64,000 bases of DNA, from assembly GCF_026212465.1 (NCBI RefSeq), contig NC_080052.1, forward strand, positions 19,031,182-19,095,181, given 5' to 3'. Positions 22,406 through 35,185 of this stretch are shown here, one piece after another. Made by a program: the position numbers and the translations under genes. The notes beneath the pieces were generated by a model that was given only the letters and a program-made list of their open reading frames with translations, was not told the DNA's origin and searched no databases. Source of the stretch: Amaranthus tricolor. Lineage: Eukaryota; Streptophyta; Magnoliopsida; Caryophyllales; Amaranthaceae. Positions within the stretch are counted from its first letter, which is position 1; the number at the start of each line of letters is the position of its first letter.

Positions 22406-23023
22406 AGATAAACCAATCCCCAAGTCCAAGAAGCAACTAAACAATCAAACCAAAGAAAAAAAATACAAATTAAGTATAACGAGAAACCAAGCATTGAAAA
22501 GGGGTTATTAAGCAAGGCTTGATCAGACTACTACAATTAAAAAGGAGAACAAACCATTTCACTACATAACATAACATATTGATAATGATAACAAGTTTCA
22601 AAACTTTATACTCAGCTAGTCAAGATTTGTTGGAAATTCTTCACATGTGAAATAAGATCTCATATCGATAAAATAGTGGTTTATAGACTTGCATATATAT
22701 TGAGTAAGCTAATTCTCCTACAACCATATGGTTTTGGGAAACAATGAACCTCACCAAGTGTATGAAGTGTATGTGCAAGTCAACACTCTTGACCCATGTG
22801 TTTGTGGGCTTGAGCCCACGGGTGTCTCGTGGCCATACGAGTGGACCATAGTGAGATTATGTGACGAATTGTCACGGTCTAATAAGATCTATATTTTAAA
22901 ACAGAATTCTGCACAAATAAAAAAAACAAATGGTATTTTTTTCCCAAGACTTCTGAATTTACAATCGTAAGTAGGATTTATAAACTTCCTCAAAGTGATG
23001 ATCTTATATTCATTTTCTGTTGA
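22406..23023. other. Intergenic, 3' side of the receptor kinase
   Basis: No gene was recognised. An 80-residue + ORF (22728-22970) has no family features and lies in the probable 3' flank of the - strand kinase. Confidence 0.4.
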
Positions 23024-24165
23024 TTAAACTTTCGAAGTTATATCAGTTGAAGAACATAGTGATGCATCATACTCATGAATAGATAATATTGATCCATTTC
23101 TGGTAAATTTTTGCTGCATAGATGATCTTATAGTCTCTAGTTTGGCAGCAACTTCTTTCATACTTGGTCTTCGTCTTCCATCCATCTTCAAACATCTTTT
23201 TGCAAGGTGAGCTACACCTTCAATCTCTTCGCCTCCTCCCTCCCTCGCCACTCGACCATCTAATATGTCGAAAAGAGAATCATTTTCCATATGTGTCAAA
23301 AACCAAGTCACAAGACTTCTTCCTTCATCCTTGTCAATCGAGCAAACTGCCTTTTGCCCTGTTAAAAGCTCGTCAAGTACAATTCCAAAACTATAAACAT
23401 CACTCTTGTCAGTGAATTGGTTAGACTGAAAATATTCCGGATCTAAATACCCAAATGTACCAACAACCCGAGTTGTGATATGGGTTTGATCAATACTTAG
23501 TGGTTTCGATATCCCAAAATCAGATAATTTAGCTCTATATCTGCTATCTAACAGGATATTGGAAGACTTAATGTCTCTGTGAAATATAGGTATCAAATAT
23601 GACGAGTGTAAGTATGCTAGCGCGTTTGCTATGTCTGTGGCTATCTGTAAACGCATTTCCCAAGTGATTGGAAAGTCGTCTCTTGGTGCGTGCAGGAGAT
23701 CCGATAGAGTTCCATTCGATACATATTCGTAAACCAACATAGGAACTTGTGTTTCCAAGCAACATCCTAGTAGCTTAACAACATTTCTGTGGTTGATTTG
23801 AGATAAAACCACCTTCTCATTGATGAAGATTTTCAATTGACATCCATCTATAATCTTCGACTTCTTAATTGCTATAATCTTACCATCGCTAAGCATGCCT
23901 TTATAAACAGTTCCTTGTCCTCCTTCGCCTAGTATTCGATCTTTATTATATGAGTCTGTTGCTTTGTCAAATTCATCTGAAGTAAAAAGTCTGGTTCTCT
24001 CCACATTACTTGTATCTTCAGAACACATTTCTTGCATTAAGATAAGACCACCATTTCGTTCAAAGTATTTGGCTTTGAGTCGATTGTTTCTTCTTCTTTG
24101 AATCATGTGATACATACCGAATGCTCCAAACAGTGCAAGCACCAGTAGCATCATTATATCTAGCC
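23024..24165 (-). CDS. Kinase-coding exon of the WAK-like gene (open)
   Basis: This exon is fully open for 380 codons. A membrane span (LDIMMLLVLALFGAFG) is followed by a basic stop-transfer (QRRRNNRLK). The Ser/Thr kinase has the glycine loop GEGGQGTVYKG, the ATP lysine in AIKK, the catalytic loop HRDIKSSN, DFG, and the GTFGYLDPEYF activation segment. All key catalytic residues are present and the Arg-Asp catalytic loop is kept. Small oddities are IVLDELLTG and INEKVVLSQ, where relatives usually have IVLVELLTG and INEVVILSQ. The exon is conserved despite the damage upstream, so the inactivation is either recent or an error. Confidence 0.85.
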
Positions 24166-24356
24166 CTGTAAAAAATTGTCACATTAATGCTGTCTACAAA
24201 CATGTGTGTCAAACTCAATTGTGCAGAGCTTACCTAGTGCAAAAGCCCTTGTTGTTTCTGTTTCTGTAAAATGTTTCTGTTTTTGCGGACAGCCATAAGT
24301 ATGATTTGTATCAAAATACATACAGTCTTCTACACACTTCTCGCATTCTTTGACAA

Positions 24357-24574
24357 CTATCGGAAGATAAGATTACTAATTAGTGTAAACACAATCTCAT
24401 CATCATCAACACAATATCCCATCTGTAAATAGGGTCTGGGTAAGGAAAGGTGACAGACACTCCATACCTGTCCTTCCTTCAAAGAGAAGACTAGAGGAAT
24501 GCGGTCAATAATAACCAAAAGGAAAGAGCCCTACATAAAGAGGAGTTGGGGTGAAGCAGAGTAGCTTTGATTAC
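24357..24574 (-). other. First intron of the WAK-like gene, possible SINE fragment
   Basis: This intron is bounded by GT and AG on the - strand. On the + strand, GGGTCTGGGTAAGG followed by CTTCCTTCAAAGAGAAGACT resembles the body of plant tRNA-derived SINEs. I cannot confirm A and B boxes or a tail. Confidence 0.3.
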
Positions 24575-25583
24575 CTTGACAGCCGTAAGGAAGATAAGGA
24601 TTGCCTTCGAAATAATCATGTTTACATCGACAAACCAAACCACCGGCCTCATAAACACTTTCAGTCTTATTAACACAACTCGAATTAGCATAACTCGGTG
24701 AGTTGATGGGCAAATCTTTAATACTCCACTCGAGTACAACTGGAACTGAATCTTCATTCTCATTGATCTTACTGATATTCCTGTTAACGATCCAAGTACT
24801 GTCCACCAACACCCCAAAAGCACATGAACTGTAATCGTTGTTAGTAAGGCCTGCACGAACTGTGTGCATCGTTACAAACTCATAGCGATAATACTCGAGA
24901 GAATATGGAATCGTCATTTGACAGCAGCCTTCTCCATAACAGTTAATCCCAGGAACTGTGCCCTTAGTACAAATGGTTGCACATCCTGAAACAGTTTCAC
25001 CATTCTTATCTTTTAATTGCACCCCACCTCCACAACCGGACACAACTAAAACATTATTATCTTTCGAGAAAAGATATGGACTCGCGGTCAAGTTTTGCGA
25101 GTACCCTGTAGTGTATCTGGCTTCATTTCCACACACTTGTGTTTGAAAAGTTTCTAAAACAAGAGTTTGCACACCTTTCATAGGATTCCAATTTATTCGG
25201 ACTACTGATGTGGGATCATGTTTTCAAAGGCAAAGAAATTGGGCTTATTGGTTTCGAGAGATTTTGTAGAATTGCGTAGTCCCTTCAAATACAACTTATA
25301 AGGAGGCTTTTTAGAGCATTCCATCTCAAACCAAGGGTTGTGATAGCAGTTTCGACCGATACCGATGCCAAAAGGGTACGGAATGTTCACCTTTCAACAA
25401 CTCGGCTTACAACCTGGCTTAACTAGCCGTGGAGGAAGTATTGATGCAATTGTGATTTGTATGAAACATAAGAGGATTCCTAGTACCTGAAATAAACACC
25501 TCATTTTGTTTTTGTGGGATTATTTTGTTTGCTCTAGTTTCGTATTGCATATATATGGTTGCCATCTAAAAATAAACATATGA

Positions 25584-25958
25584 GGGTGTTTGGTTCTTAG
25601 CTTTTTGATTGGCTTTTGGCTTGTTGGTTAGTCAAACAACTAAAAAGGTATTCGGTAAATGGCTTTTAAAGCAGCTAAAAAGCTGGAATTTAAGCCAAAA
25701 TGAAAAAGCTGTTTCAGCTAGCTTTTTTGGTTGGTATTTGGCTTGATGGTCCACTTTTACTCTAATAAACGGCCAACAGCCAATACTCAAATTTACCAAA
25801 CATCTCCACAAACAGCCAGCCCTTTTAGCTCTAGAAAGCCAACAAATTAAACAGCCAACATTTTCAACTGATCAAACAAGCCAAGTAAAAACGCCAACAG
25901 CCAATAGCCAACAGCCAACAACCAACAACTAACAACCATATCCAATTGCCAAACACCC
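25584..25958. mobile_element. MITE with GGGTGTTTGG ends
   Basis: Perfect 10-bp inverted ends GGGTGTTTGG and CCAAACACCC bound 375 bp of sequence. The interior repeats GGCTTTT/AAAAGCC and CCAACAGCCAA motifs and can fold back on itself. It has no ORF, and no clear target duplication was found. Confidence 0.65.
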
Positions 25959-26639
25959 TATTATTAATTATAGAACACACTGTCAAGGGCTCTATACGAT
26001 TGGACATCTTACAGATGTGCATAACACGCGTTCACGACTTCACCCTGTATTATTTTGACAAAGTCATAAAGGTAAAGATGTAAGACTAACTAAGCTAGTG
26101 ATAAAGTCATTTGTGTTTCCATATGAACATTCCTTGTTAAAGGATTTCTTTTGGGTGTTACTTTTGCTTTATAAGTGATAATCTGACTGGCTCACTCTTT
26201 ATTCGTTATTTATTAACCAAATAAGATAATGTTCACATGATGTGAAACAACTAATTAATCAGTATGCATTATTACACATTTAACTCAATTATTGCTTACA
26301 AGAAGTAATAAACAATAATCTTAAACTTTTGGTAGGAGATATCCAATAGAAAACCAGTTTGACTTCAAATCCTTTTTATACTTGTATTTTGAGCTTTACT
26401 TGTCAAGTTCCCACTTGTTACCCGAGTAGATTTTTTTTTACTTTTATTTTAAAATATTTTAAACAATTAATATAAAAATTAGAAATGTTTACGAGCACTG
26501 TTACGCTATTTATTAGGTTTTTTAGAATGAAATGATGGCTTTAATAATCCGAAATAAACTACTCATTGTTTTTTAATGAAGTTTTACAAGAAATATTCAT
26601 AAAAATTAAAAAAAATAGAATTTTTTAGACAATTCTTAA
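25959..26639. other. AT-rich intergenic, no gene seen
   Basis: This stretch is low-complexity AT-rich DNA between the MITE and the Copia LTR fragments. Nothing was recognised. Confidence 0.4.
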
Positions 26640-26704
26640 ACATAATTATGCTAATTATTTTGTTCCCATATATATAATATTTGAGAATTTAAATATTTCC
26701 TACA
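26640..26704 (-). repeat. Inverted fragment of the neighbouring Copia LTR
   Basis: Read on the - strand this is TGTAGGAAATATT... through GGAACAAAATAATTAGCATA, matching the first 65 or so bases of the LTR that starts at 26775, in reverse orientation. It keeps the TG terminus that the adjacent LTR has lost (TATAGG). Confidence 0.6.
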
Positions 26705-26774
26705 ACGATTAAGAAAAAATATAAATGAGAGATATTTATTAACACAGATTTTTTCCATATTTTTCAGACATCTC

Positions 26775-29700
26775 TATAGGAAATATTAAGATTCTTAACT
26801 ATCGTAAATATAGGAACAAAATAATTAGCATAATTATGCCCTAGAATAGCAAATGTAACTATACTTTCTTATTATATAATATGTTATTGTACACCCTTGT
26901 AAGTTATTCAAAAAATTATAGAAATAAGAACTCAATTCTCTATAAAACCTATTGTATCGTTACAGTTTTCATGGTAACATAGCGGGAACGAATTATGTGA
27001 AATTCGTTCATTTAACTTCATCATCTTTCCTTTACCTAATCTATAATGAAGAAAATTGACTCAAAAGCAGTTTATCATAACCAAATCGAACCATCGGTAA
27101 CAATCAACCAGCTGTTGTAACTGCTACAGGATTTAAACACCAACAAACTAGTCGTTGAAACCACCAACTCCAATATTCACCTAGTCGAAAAAATGAACAA
27201 CACAAATTATGCCAAATGGTCTTCCTTAATGCATTTGGCCATTAGGGGTAAGGGGAGGCTCAATCATATCATTGCCCACCCCTAGCCATCGACGACCCAA
27301 CATGCTATTTGAGTCCAACGAATTAAGTCAGTTTCTCGTTGATCGTAGAAAACATTGACGTTGATTTTGTTAATCAATATTTGGATTATCCAACAGCGTA
27401 TGAATTATGGAGGGGCATCGAAATGATGTACAGCAGCGAACAAGAACGCTTGTAGATTTCTGATCTCATGGTCAAAGTAAAGACTTTAAAACTAGAAAAA
27501 GAAACAATTGAAATTTAAAACAACAAATAAATCACCATGTGGAAAGATTTTAACATGAGAGTTCCTAACCCAATGAAATCCCTAAAAGACATAACCAAAT
27601 ACAATAAAATAACATAGAGGGAAATATTATACCAAATTTTGGTCACCATCGACAATTCCATGGATAAAGAAAGGTAAAATTTGTTAAACCAAACTCCACT
27701 ACCTACGGTGGAAGGCGCCTACACTACCATCCGAAGAGAGGTCGCTCGAAAAACCATTATGAATAGAGGGACGCCATCACAGAAGGAAACCTCCCTAGGA
27801 CTAGAGAGCGGTTATCTCTTAGAGAACTGACTTAAGAATGTTGTTTTAAAGGGTGGCCAAAAAGGGAGAAGAAAAGTTACTGGAATGGGACAGCAACCAT
27901 GGTAACCAGTACTTACCGTAAAGTAGACAGGGAAAGCAAATATGAGGATATATCGTGGCACTCTCCACACGCTATGAGGAGTAGAAAGGTAAAAAGATGA
28001 AACATCATTCATATGACACCATTGTGAAATTAGAATAGAGAAAGAAAAAGATCTTCCTAACAAGCAAGAGGAGTGCTGCAATGAAAGAGAAACAAAGAAA
28101 GACCAAAACCTTCCTAATATAAAAGAGGATAGGGAATTAATACTAAAGCCCTAAGCCTAACCCTAAAATCATCCCCCCTCATCTTTTTTATTCCCATCTT
28201 TTTTCCTTTACTTAAACCTAGCCCACTCTTCTCTTCCCCATATCTATCCAACCCACTTTATTTTCTAGGCCGAGCCAAAACCAAATAACCTCCCTTCACA
28301 CATTCAAAACAAATGAAAGCCATAAAAAAATCTCAAAAATATATCTTGGATCTTTGATAGTGGGGCTACTGACACAATGTTATATAACGCACAAATAACC
28401 AAACTTCTTATAAACCGCAAAAAACTAAAATCCAAACTGCCAATGGTGATGTATCTTCTGTAGAAGGGGAGGGTTGTATTGAATTTTCTCTGGATCTTAA
28501 AATATCTGATCGTCTATATTTCCCTAAATTATCTTATAAGCTCTTATCTATTAGTCAATCAACTAAAGAACTTAATTGTGTTATTCTCATGTATCTGTAT
28601 TTTTATCTTGTACAAGATGCAGAAAATTTGGCGTGGCACTAAACGAGGAGGGCTCTTCTATGTGGATGAAGTAACTCAACAAACCAGTACAATACTAGCT
28701 CACCAGGCAAAAGAACGTAAATGTTGGTTATGGTACTATCCTCACAGTCATCCATCACCAGGATATTTAGATTATTTATTTCCAGCTTTATCTAAATTTA
28801 ATTAAAACTTCTTTTGTGCAACATGTATTCTTACTAAGAGTCACAAACAATCTTTTTTTCCAAGCCTATCCCGAACTAATAGTCCTTTTTTTTATTAGTT
28901 CATATCGATATATGCGGTCAAGCACCAAGTAATTGGCTCCATATTTTTTCATATTTCTTACTATTTATTGATGATTGCTCTTAGATGACTTGGGTGTATT
29001 TTTTTGAAAAAGAAATTTGATGTGTTTGAGAAATTCAAACCCTTTTGCAACCTTATTCATAACCAATACAATAGAACCATAAAAATATTAAGATCAAACA
29101 ATGGTGGTGAGTATGTCAATGATGATATGCATACTTATTTCAACGCTTATGGTATCATACATCAGACTACTTGTCCTATAACACCACAACAAAATGGAAC
29201 AACTGAAAGGAAAAATAGAAATCTTATTGCCATTACCTCATGTGCCATTATTCTTGAATCTGAAGTACCGTGGCATGAAGTTGTGGCTACTGCCAGCTAT
29301 CTAACCAATCGACTTCCAATAAAAAAAGTAAACTTCCAAACACATATTGATGTCTTTTGTAATTATCATAACCATCCAACCAAACTTACAATATCACCTC
29401 GAGTCTTTGGTTTCACAATTTATGTTCATATTCCTATATAATAAAGAACCAAACTTGATTCTTATGTTATCAAATGTATTTTTGTCAGTTATGGGGTCCA
29501 TCAAAAGGATTATCGCTGCATTAGTCCTACTACATCACATTTGTATACTACCACGGATTGTTATTTACAAGAAATCAAATTCTATCAAAAAAACCAACAA
29601 AGTGGTCAGGGGAAGAACACAATGGACTCACTAGAATGGTTAATACATTATAATACCCTAATCAAAACCACGAGTGCTCCTATCCTAACTGTAGTTTGAT

Positions 29701-31694
29701 ACTGATAACCCAAAAGAACTAGTATGCGAGCAAACTGAGTCTAATTCCCCACATATATAGTTCAACTTAAAATGTGACATTTTGGTTGTTTTTCTATCCG
29801 AATTCCTGAGGTTAGTCCTTTTGTTACTGCACAAGATCTTACTATTTTTGACTATGAGACTAATTCAGGAGTACAAAAAGATAATATTGACAGAGAACTT
29901 TCAGAAGTACAAGACGATAATTTTATTGAATAAAAATCACAAGAGTCATATAAATTTCCCCTCAGATCAAGGGGAGTACCTCTAAAATGGTACGAACCTG
30001 AGTATGAACCCCGCTAGGCAATCTTATGAGGCAGAGACTTTCTCAATAAGCTCAAGCTTTTAATACAACAATGTACTCAACAAAAATTCTCGCATAAAGA
30101 GATGAAAAGTGGAGGGAAGCCATACCAATAAAGACGAAGGCTCTTAAGAAAAATCAAACATGGGAAAGGTGTCAAATACCAGTCAAGAAAGGACCAGTAG
30201 GAAGCAGATGGGTGTTTACCTTCAAATATAAAGCTTATGATACATTAGAAAGATGAAAAGCCGGATTGGTCGCAAAAGGATATAATACTCAGACCTACGG
30301 AATCGAGTACTCAGAGACGTTCTAGCCAGTTGCCAAGCTAAATACAAATCAGGTTTTTTTATCGGTGGCTACAATCTAAGAATGAAAATTACTTCAGTTT
30401 GATGTTAAAAATGCATTTTTCCATGGAGATTTGATAAAAGAAGTATATATGAAAGCACCACCTGGATATTCATAAGATCATAAGGTTGTAGAAGAGTGGA
30501 GACTGAGAAAGACACATTCTGGGCTTAAACAATCCCCTAGAGCGTGGTTTGGGATATTCACAAAGGTGATAAAAGAAAATGGGTATAGTCAAAGCAATGT
30601 AGATCACACATGGCTCCTTAAAAGGAGAGAAAACCTGTTGACTAGCCTCTTTATATATGTGGAGGACCTGATAATTACCGACAGTGACATTGAGGAGATA
30701 AAGGTGTTAAAAGGGAAACTGTTCAAAGAATTTGAAATGAGGGACCTCGAAAGACTGATTTACTTCTCAATAGTTGATGTTCTAAGATCTAAAATCGGGA
30801 TTTTTATTTGTCAAAAGAAGTACATACTTGATTTATTGGCGGAAACTGGTATGATAGACTAAACGCCAACTGATAGTTCTATTGTGGTAAATCATTGGCT
30901 TCAAATAACTAAAGAAGAAAAACCAGTAGACAATGAACAATATTAGAGGTTAGTTGGAAATCTTATCTATTTATCACATACTAGGCTAGACATTCCTTAT
31001 GCGTTGGAGTTATAAGTCAGTTTATGCATAAGCCTCAAGAAGATCATATGAATGATGTAATCTGCATTATAAGAAACTTAAAATGAACTGTTGGAAGAGG
31101 GGTTCAATTTAAAAAGGATAATGATTTGGAAATAAAAGCCTACATTGATGCAGATTGGGCAGGAAAACCTATTAATAAAAGATCAACATCCGGCTACTTC
31201 ACTTTAGTTGGAGGGAATCTAGTTTCTTGGAGGAGTAAAAGATAAAAGGTAGTAGCTCTTTCAAGTGCTAAAGCAGAATTCTGAGGTATTTCTTGAGGAA
31301 TATATGAGTTTTTATGGATTAGGAAACTTTTGATCGAGTTAGGTATTACTCGTACACAAACTTTTTGACTTTTTGTGATAACAGAGCATCCATCAACATT
31401 TATTAGAATCTAGTTCAACACGATCGAACAAAGCATGTGTAGATTGATGGACATTTTATATAGAAATGATAGATGCAAGGATCATTTGACTACCGTTTGT
31501 TCGATTCGAAGATCAATTTGTCGACATTTTGACAAAAGCAAGTAGCTTGTAAACCATTTGCAGAATTTTTGGCCAAGTTATAGAGACCTTACAAATCAAC
31601 TTGAGGTGGAGTGTAGGAAATAGTAAGATTCTGAAATATTGGAAACAAAATAGCATAATTCTCTATCATAACTTATGTTTCGTTATAGTTTTCA
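26775..31694 (+). mobile_element. Decayed Copia retrotransposon, TSD ATCTC
   Basis: The 5' LTR is 26775-26971 and ends TTTTCA. The primer-binding site that follows (TGGTAACATAGCGG) is a degraded initiator-Met type. The 3' LTR (31612-31694, TGTAGGAAATAG to TTTTCA) is preceded by the purine-rich TTGAGGTGGAG. A perfect ATCTC duplication lies at 26770-26774 and 31695-31699. The 3' LTR is only 83 bp because of an internal deletion. The coding region is heavily damaged (separate entry). Confidence 0.85.
27193..31560 (+). pseudogene. Copia gag-pol remnants
   Basis: In order: a Gag start (MNNTNYAKWSSLMHLAIRGK) at 27193; a protease motif WIFDSGATDTM near 28348; an integrase core with LRSNNGGEYVNDD and TPQQNGTTERKNRN at 29080-29215; reverse transcriptase (FVEDLIIT-like, where YVDD is usual) at 30560-30860; and an RNase H region near 31140-31300. 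Many stops and frameshifts separate the pieces, so no enzyme can be made. Confidence 0.82.
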
Positions 31695-31709
31695 ATCTCT
31701 AAATCAATT

Positions 31710-31980
31710 TGTAACACCCCGGCCCAACGGACCACCAGTGTCTACTCATAAAGACTGTAGACTAGCCCCACAAACCAACACAAGTCTTTCCAGCGCACTT
31801 TGGCCTCACTCGTGGGCGTCCGAAAAAACTTCCCAGTAGGTCACCCATCCTAAAATTGCTCCACACCAAACACGCGTAACTATGGAGTTCTCAGCAAATA
31901 AGCTCCCATGAAAAAAAGATGCACCTTGTTGATATGAGTAGTCTATCAATCCTTTTTCAAGCTAAATATGGGGTATTACA
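31710..31980 (-). mobile_element. Cassandra-like solo LTR carrying a 5S rRNA-derived segment, TSD CAATT
   Basis: It is bounded by TGTAACACCCC and GGGGTATTACA inverted ends. CAATT is duplicated at 31705-31709 and 31981-31985. On the - strand, 31891-31827 reads AGAACTCCATAGTTACGCGT, then AGGATGGGTGACCTACTGGG, matching the A- and C-box half of plant 5S rRNA with substitutions between. 5S-bearing LTRs are the hallmark of Cassandra TRIM elements. Only one LTR is present, so it is a solo LTR. The 5S orientation suggests the element lies on the - strand. Confidence 0.82.
31827..31891 (-). ncRNA. 5S rRNA-like promoter half within the Cassandra LTR (not a true 5S gene)
   Basis: It matches the 3' half of 5S rRNA including the internal RNA polymerase III control region. 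The 5' third of 5S is not recognisable here, so this is a retroelement-borne relic, not a ribosomal gene. Confidence 0.65.
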
Positions 31981-31985
31981 CAATT

Positions 31986-33205
31986 GTATCCCCATATCAT
32001 CAATACTCTAGAATTAAGTTACTATACCTAGCTCCTTAAATTATGTGTTAAAAGTAAAAGGGGCTAACTAATCGGTACAAAAGTAAATTGGCTATAGCTT
32101 TTCATGTGAGCTTTCTATTTCTAAGGATATCTTTTCTAGTATTATGTTTTCGATGGAAGAATATGATGGACATATTTATATTCCCTCTATTTTTCATGTT
32201 TGTAATTGATGTTATTATATTCTATTTACTCCTTTTCAAAGTTATTTTTATGAGGAATATTTATGAAAATTAATAAAAATAATTATTTATTTAATGAATA
32301 TATTAATTTATTAAATATTAAATTTAATGGAGATAAGTTGGGATCAAAAATATTAAAAGAATATTTAAATAAATTAGTATAAAAAAATATGAGAACCACA
32401 ATTATTTAAAAAAGATTAAATGATCATGGATCAATAAAATGAAAATAGGCCTAAATTTGTAATGAAATGATCATGGATCAAAGCACATCCACAACAGTGT
32501 ATATAAGGCTCAAGTCCATCACACTTCTTATGGCTTTATAGAACTATCTGGGTCAGGTGCAGTAGTAAATGGAAATATTTCGAATTGATGAGCCTATTCC
32601 AGTTGTTGCAACTCTTGAATTTTTCCTAGCATCCTAACTCATTTGCCAATTCTTACACTCGAGGTATCAACCTCTAAACTAGCACCTCCATTAATCCAAT
32701 GTTTCTCATCTGGTTACATCCTACCATGAGTAATTAGCGTCTCCATAACCATTCGTAAACATTACAAAGTAACCCCACCACTGACTTCAGTAGGATAAAA
32801 ACCCCTTCCATAGTGGCATAGCCCATGTGTAAGCTATAAAGGTGAACTCCACCATATTATCTACATGAATTCAGCATCGTATTTGTGAAACTCTAAACAT
32901 GAAAGTGATTGTCTTTTTCCATTTAAACTCTAAACAGAATGATTTCAATCTGAACTAAATTTGGAAGTATATCTCTTCTTTGATGCGGAATTATCCACTC
33001 TTGCCTTTTCTGATTCTTTTTACCGAAGTAAAACGAGCATAGAATTACTTCAGACTAACTAAAATTTGATGTTCATCTTGTATGCTGGGTACTTATCACC
33101 AAAGAAAGAGGAAGCCGTGTCACAATGATTCCTCCATCTTCGCATAAAAATGGTAATCACAAGAGTTTTTGTTAGAAATATTTGAATGAGCAATAAGCAT
33201 TCATG
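31986..33205. other. Intergenic, no gene recognised
   Basis: It is AT-rich to about 32480. At 32480-33130 composition is more balanced but all frames are broken, possibly by decay of an old gene or element I cannot identify. Confidence 0.35.
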
Positions 33206-33224
33206 CCCTAGTGGAAAAAAACGT

Positions 33225-33390
33225 ATCTGCTGCTAATCATTTGCTGCGGTTTTTTATATACGCAGCAATAAATAGGAAAAAAAAATTAGAAAAAAAATAA
33301 ACAATCAAATGCTGCGGTTTTCATCTTGCCCGCAGCAGATAATCACTTGGACAACTTAAATGCTGCGGTTTTTAGCATGCCCGTAGCATT
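33225..33390. repeat. CACTA left subterminal hairpin array
   Basis: Three successive units have an arm (A)TGCTGCGGTTTT followed 10-25 bp later by (C)CGCAGCA(T) or a variant, so each unit can form a hairpin. Such subterminal arrays are where CACTA regulatory proteins normally bind. Confidence 0.72.
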
Positions 33391-34992
33391 TAATACTTTC
33401 AAAAACGCGCCTTTTAACGTTAAAATGCAAAACCCTCTTCTGTTTCATTAAACATACGTTCATCTTCTTCAAAAAACCCAGCTCTTTAAAAACCGACTAC
33501 AGTTTCTTGCGCTTAACGTTATACTCTTTAACCCACACGAAGAATTTTCATAAAACACTCAAAAACGGCTGCAACTGTTTCATCTTCTTCTTCTTCATGC
33601 TGCTACTTCTTGTTTCATAAACCCACGGCATAACTGTTACTTATTGTTCACTCGAAAAACCCATTGTAACCCACGACATTTTCTTGTTCACTACTACTTC
33701 TTATTCATAAACCCACGGCTATAGCTGTTCATAAACTCAAAATTTAAGACTTTGGTCTTGTTCATCTTCAAAACCCACAAAATTAAGGTATTTTTTCTCT
33801 TTTTAATTTGTTAAACATTCAAGTTTTTGCAAGATATTCATGAAAACACTTGAAAGTTAGGGCAACTGTTTGTATACTAATTTTGTTTCTCTGTTTTTCG
33901 TTCTAGATAACATAACCCACGAAATCAAGGTAATTATATTTATTTTACTAATTTGCAAGTTCATATCTTTATTTTACTATTTGTGAATTTACATTATTCA
34001 AGTTTATGTTATTAGTTTGTTAAATATTTGTGTAATTTGTTAAAAATGTGGTTTGTTGTTATACTTATGTCTTTAACTATTAGAATTAGAATATGATTTT
34101 ATTTACAATGTAGTGCTTAATATTGAAGTATGAAGTATAGAATTAGAATATGAAGTATGTATATTTAGGGTTAAATAGATTTGGTATAAATAAGTATATG
34201 TTTTTAGGGTTAAATATGTTTGTTATAAATAAGTATATATGTTAAAAGTTGTGTATTAATTTTACTTTCAATTAATTAATCACACTAATTAGGATGACAA
34301 AATATCGTTCTTGGATGTATGAAAGCATTAAATCGTCAGAATTTATTGATGGTGTATTAGAATTTTGTAGTATTGCGGTTGAACATCAAGTTAGGACGGG
34401 AGGAGTTGGTTTTATTGCCCATGTGTCACTTGTGGCAATGCATCAAAGGTACATAGTGTTGATATCCTTAGGGAGCACATACATCAACGTGGGTTTAGGC
34501 CTCAATATCATGTTTGGGTTTGGCATGGTGAGGAGGGAGTTTACAAAGAGAAAAGTGTTGTTGAGGACGTCAATAATGTGGCTGATGTCAATGAGGATGT
34601 AGTAGATCATGTTGATGGATATGAGACAGATGAAGAGAATGTCGATGAGGATGTGGATCGTGTTGATAAGATGATGAAGGGAGTCGAGGACGAGTTAGGA
34701 AAACGTCCTCGTGTTTTTGACTTGTTGACAGAGGCTTCTCAAAAGCCTTTGTACCCTGGATACACAAAGTTCACCAAACTAACAGCAGTGTTGACAATTT
34801 TCAACATTAAGTCAAAGTTCAATTAGAGTAACGCTAGTTTCACAATATTATTAGAAGCGTTATGTAACACCCCGAGATTTTAATAATGAAATTATTTAAT
34901 ATTTTAATTACTTTTAAAGATTTTACAATTATATTAAATTAATTCCGAATTAGTTTTAATAAATTTCTTTCATATACGGATTTAAATGTTAA

Positions 34993-35185
<193 letters not shown>

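Larger units (their letters stand above)
23024..25504 (-). pseudogene. Wall-associated-kinase-like receptor kinase, probable pseudogene (3 exons)
   Basis: Exons on the - strand are 25504-24575, 24356-24234 and 24165-23024. The introns are GT-AG and splice in frame (Gly-Cys-Gln-Val and Leu-Gly-Leu junctions). Exon 1 encodes a hydrophobic leader (MRCLFQVLGILLCFIQ), the cell-wall-binding start NIPYPFGIG and a Cys-rich WAK ectodomain. Exon 2 is a small Cys-rich segment. Exon 3 supplies the transmembrane helix and kinase. Two lesions occur in exon 1: a TGA at 25396-25394, where relatives have Gly after Cys, and a 1-nt deletion near 25220 that shifts the frame. No full receptor can be translated unless these are sequence errors. 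Its normal role would be pectin or wall sensing at the plasma membrane. Confidence 0.8.

Noticed and set aside
22728..22970. 80-residue ORF downstream of the receptor kinase
   Set aside because: It has no recognisable domain and no splice or promoter context, and lies in the 3' flank of an antisense gene.
31827..31891. A functional 5S rRNA gene
   Set aside because: Only the promoter half is recognisable, with substitutions, and it sits inside LTR ends with a target duplication.
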